Below are positions 14,671 through 15,668 of a stretch of 15,668 bases of DNA, piece by piece. This DNA comes from CAVSWN01 sp046728115. Its GTDB lineage: Bacteria > Acidobacteriota > Vicinamibacteria > Vicinamibacterales > CAVVIG01. The stretch lies in contig JBKPDW010000467.1 in the NCBI GenBank assembly GCA_046728115.1, positions 1 to 15,668 of the forward strand. Reading direction: 5' to 3'. The position numbers were made by a program, and so were the translations under genes. Each line of letters begins with the position of its first letter. The first letter of the stretch is position 1. The notes below the pieces were generated by a model. That model was not told where the DNA came from. It worked only from the letters and a program-made list of their open reading frames with translations, and did no database searches.

Positions 14671-15507
14671 GTGCGTAAACTCGTCCTGCTGGTGCTTGCG
14701 TCGATAGTCGCGCCTTCGACCGCGTCGGCCACGTGGTCGGTGATTGCCGTCGATCGCACGACGGGCCGCCTGGTGATCGCCTCCGCCACCTGCGTCAACG
14801 GCGACGACGACTTTTTGAAAGGCGTGCAGGCGGTGGTCGTGCCCGGCAAGGGCGTGGCCGCATGCCAGGCTGCCGTCGACAACACGCATCAGAATCAGAT
14901 GCTCGTGTTCCAGGAACTCCAGAAAGGAACCGACCCGAAGCAGATCATCGAGCTGCTTGCGAAGGATCCCGCGTTTCAGAGCCGCCAGTTCGGCATCCTC
15001 GACCTGCAAGGTCGCAGCGCTGGCCACTCGGGCCTGACCAACGGGTATGTGTCGCAGGACATGCAGGGTCAGGTGCCGGGCACCGACGTGTTCTATTCGA
15101 TTCAAGGCAATATCCTTCGACCGGGACTCGTGGTTCCCAACGCGGTGCAGGCATTTCTCGCTGCAAAGGGCGCGATCGCGGATCGCGTGATGGCCGCGAT
15201 GGAAGCCGCCGATGGCTCCGGCGGCGACAGCCGCTGCGCGTGTCCGCCATGGCCGACCGACGGGGTGAAGCCGGCCATTCCGTGCGACGGAAAGACCGCG
15301 CACGTTGCGTACATCCTCATGGCGGAGAAGACCGACACGAACGGCGATTCGCACAACAACGGCAAGTACGCGATGTACATCAACGTCTCGCAGCCCGCGG
15401 CTGATCATGCCAGGGGCATCAAGGAAGGCGAGAACCTCAATCCCGTGAAGACGCTGCGGATGCGATACGACGGATGGCGCAAGATGCAGCCGGCCTCTTT
15501 CAAATAG
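14671..15507 (+). CDS. Secreted DUF1028 (Ntn-hydrolase-like) protein
   Basis: This 278-residue protein has a signal peptide MRKLVLLVLASIVAPSTASA, cleavage giving TWSVIAVDRTTGRLVIASATC, which is the DUF1028 start ('ATWSIVAxDPxTGxxGVAVAS'). Further family blocks are AVDNTHQNQMLVFQELQKG, GHSGLTNGYVSQDMQGQ, FYSIQGNIL (142-149) and GGDSRC (184-189). DUF1028 proteins are assigned to the Ntn-hydrolase fold, so an amide hydrolase role is plausible but the substrate is unknown. Mature-domain cysteines at 41, 65, 189, 191 and 205 could form disulfides outside the cytoplasm. GTG 14671 is chosen over GTG 14647 and ATG 14656 because GGAGG (14661-14665) lies 5 nt before it and a clean signal peptide results. 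It follows the amidohydrolase by 28 nt. Confidence 0.9.
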   Translation: MRKLVLLVLASIVAPSTASATWSVIAVDRTTGRLVIASATCVNGDDDFLKGVQAVVVPGKGVAACQAAVDNTHQNQMLVFQELQKGTDPKQIIELLAKDPAFQSRQFGILDLQGRSAGHSGLTNGYVSQDMQGQVPGTDVFYSIQGNILRPGLVVPNAVQAFLAAKGAIADRVMAAMEAADGSGGDSRCACPPWPTDGVKPAIPCDGKTAHVAYILMAEKTDTNGDSHNNGKYAMYINVSQPAADHARGIKEGENLNPVKTLRMRYDGWRKMQPASFK

Positions 15508-15516
15508 GAGCCGTCC

Positions 15517-15668
15517 ATGCGTGTTGCACGATCGACGGTCGTCACCGCGATGCTGATCGTGGCGTTCGTACACGCGCAAGGCGCTGGTCAGCCGGGCCAG
15601 CGCGGCGCGCAGCCGCCCGCCCCTGCCGGACAGCCTCCCCCCGAGCGCGGCGGCCAGCCTCCCGGCGG
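15517..15668 (+). CDS. Exported Pro/Gly/Gln-rich protein, N-terminal part (cut by window end)
   Basis: Only the first 50 residues are present. A signal peptide MRVARSTVVTAMLIVAFVHAQG is followed by a low-complexity linker built from GQPGQRG, AQPPAPAGQPPPERG and GQPPGG. The ribosome site AGGAG (15506-15510) overlaps the DUF1028 stop codon and lies 6 nt before the ATG, so the gene belongs to the same operon. Such linkers often precede a catalytic or beta-propeller domain in acidobacterial secreted enzymes, but the domain itself lies outside the window and cannot be named. Confidence 0.75.
   Translation, partial: MRVARSTVVTAMLIVAFVHAQGAGQPGQRGAQPPAPAGQPPPERGGQPPG

Overview
The window looks like a chromosomal contig end from a high-GC soil or sediment Acidobacteriota, most like the Vicinamibacteria. 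The main evidence is two long FtsX/MacB-type permeases of the 'acidobacterial duplicated orphan permease' (ADOP) class, one of them behind a padR gene. The accessory set also fits: MOSC, GrpB, DUF1697, SnoaL-like and DUF1028 proteins and several exported proteins. The assignment is inference from gene content. I saw no rRNA, tRNA, CRISPR array or insertion sequence. Bases 1-36 are not biological: they carry an Illumina Nextera transposon adapter that was never trimmed.

Region 1 (37-6106) is a run of small, mostly forward accessory genes. It holds the C-terminal part of a CPBP membrane protease, a VOC protein fused to a SnoaL-like (DUF4440) remnant, a short LLM-oxidoreductase N-terminal remnant, a MOSC protein, a GrpB-family protein and an NTF2-like protein. 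Then come an SDR-fold protein lacking the catalytic Tyr, overlapped (ATGA) by an isoprenylcysteine-methyltransferase-like membrane protein, a reverse-strand four-cysteine small protein, and a divergent DUF1697 gene. Several pieces look broken or fused, so the stretch appears to have been rearranged.

Region 2 (6140-11893) holds two ADOP permeases facing tail to tail. The forward one (832 aa) lacks the usual N-terminal prefix domain and has no regulator beside it. The reverse one (897 aa) has the full layout and lies 3 nt downstream of its padR gene.

Region 3 (12077-15668) is a forward cluster of largely exported products: a secreted beta-rich protein, a rhodanese-like protein, an amidohydrolase with an N-terminal signal, a secreted DUF1028 (Ntn-hydrolase-like) protein, and the start of a Pro/Gly/Gln-rich exported protein cut by the window edge. 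The rhodanese and amidohydrolase genes overlap by ATGA, and the later genes are tightly spaced with clear Shine-Dalgarno sites, so they are probably one operon. The most unusual regulatory signal lies upstream of the rhodanese gene: a 10-codon leader ORF with its own Shine-Dalgarno site runs through sequence that can pair to hide the rhodanese ribosome-binding site.
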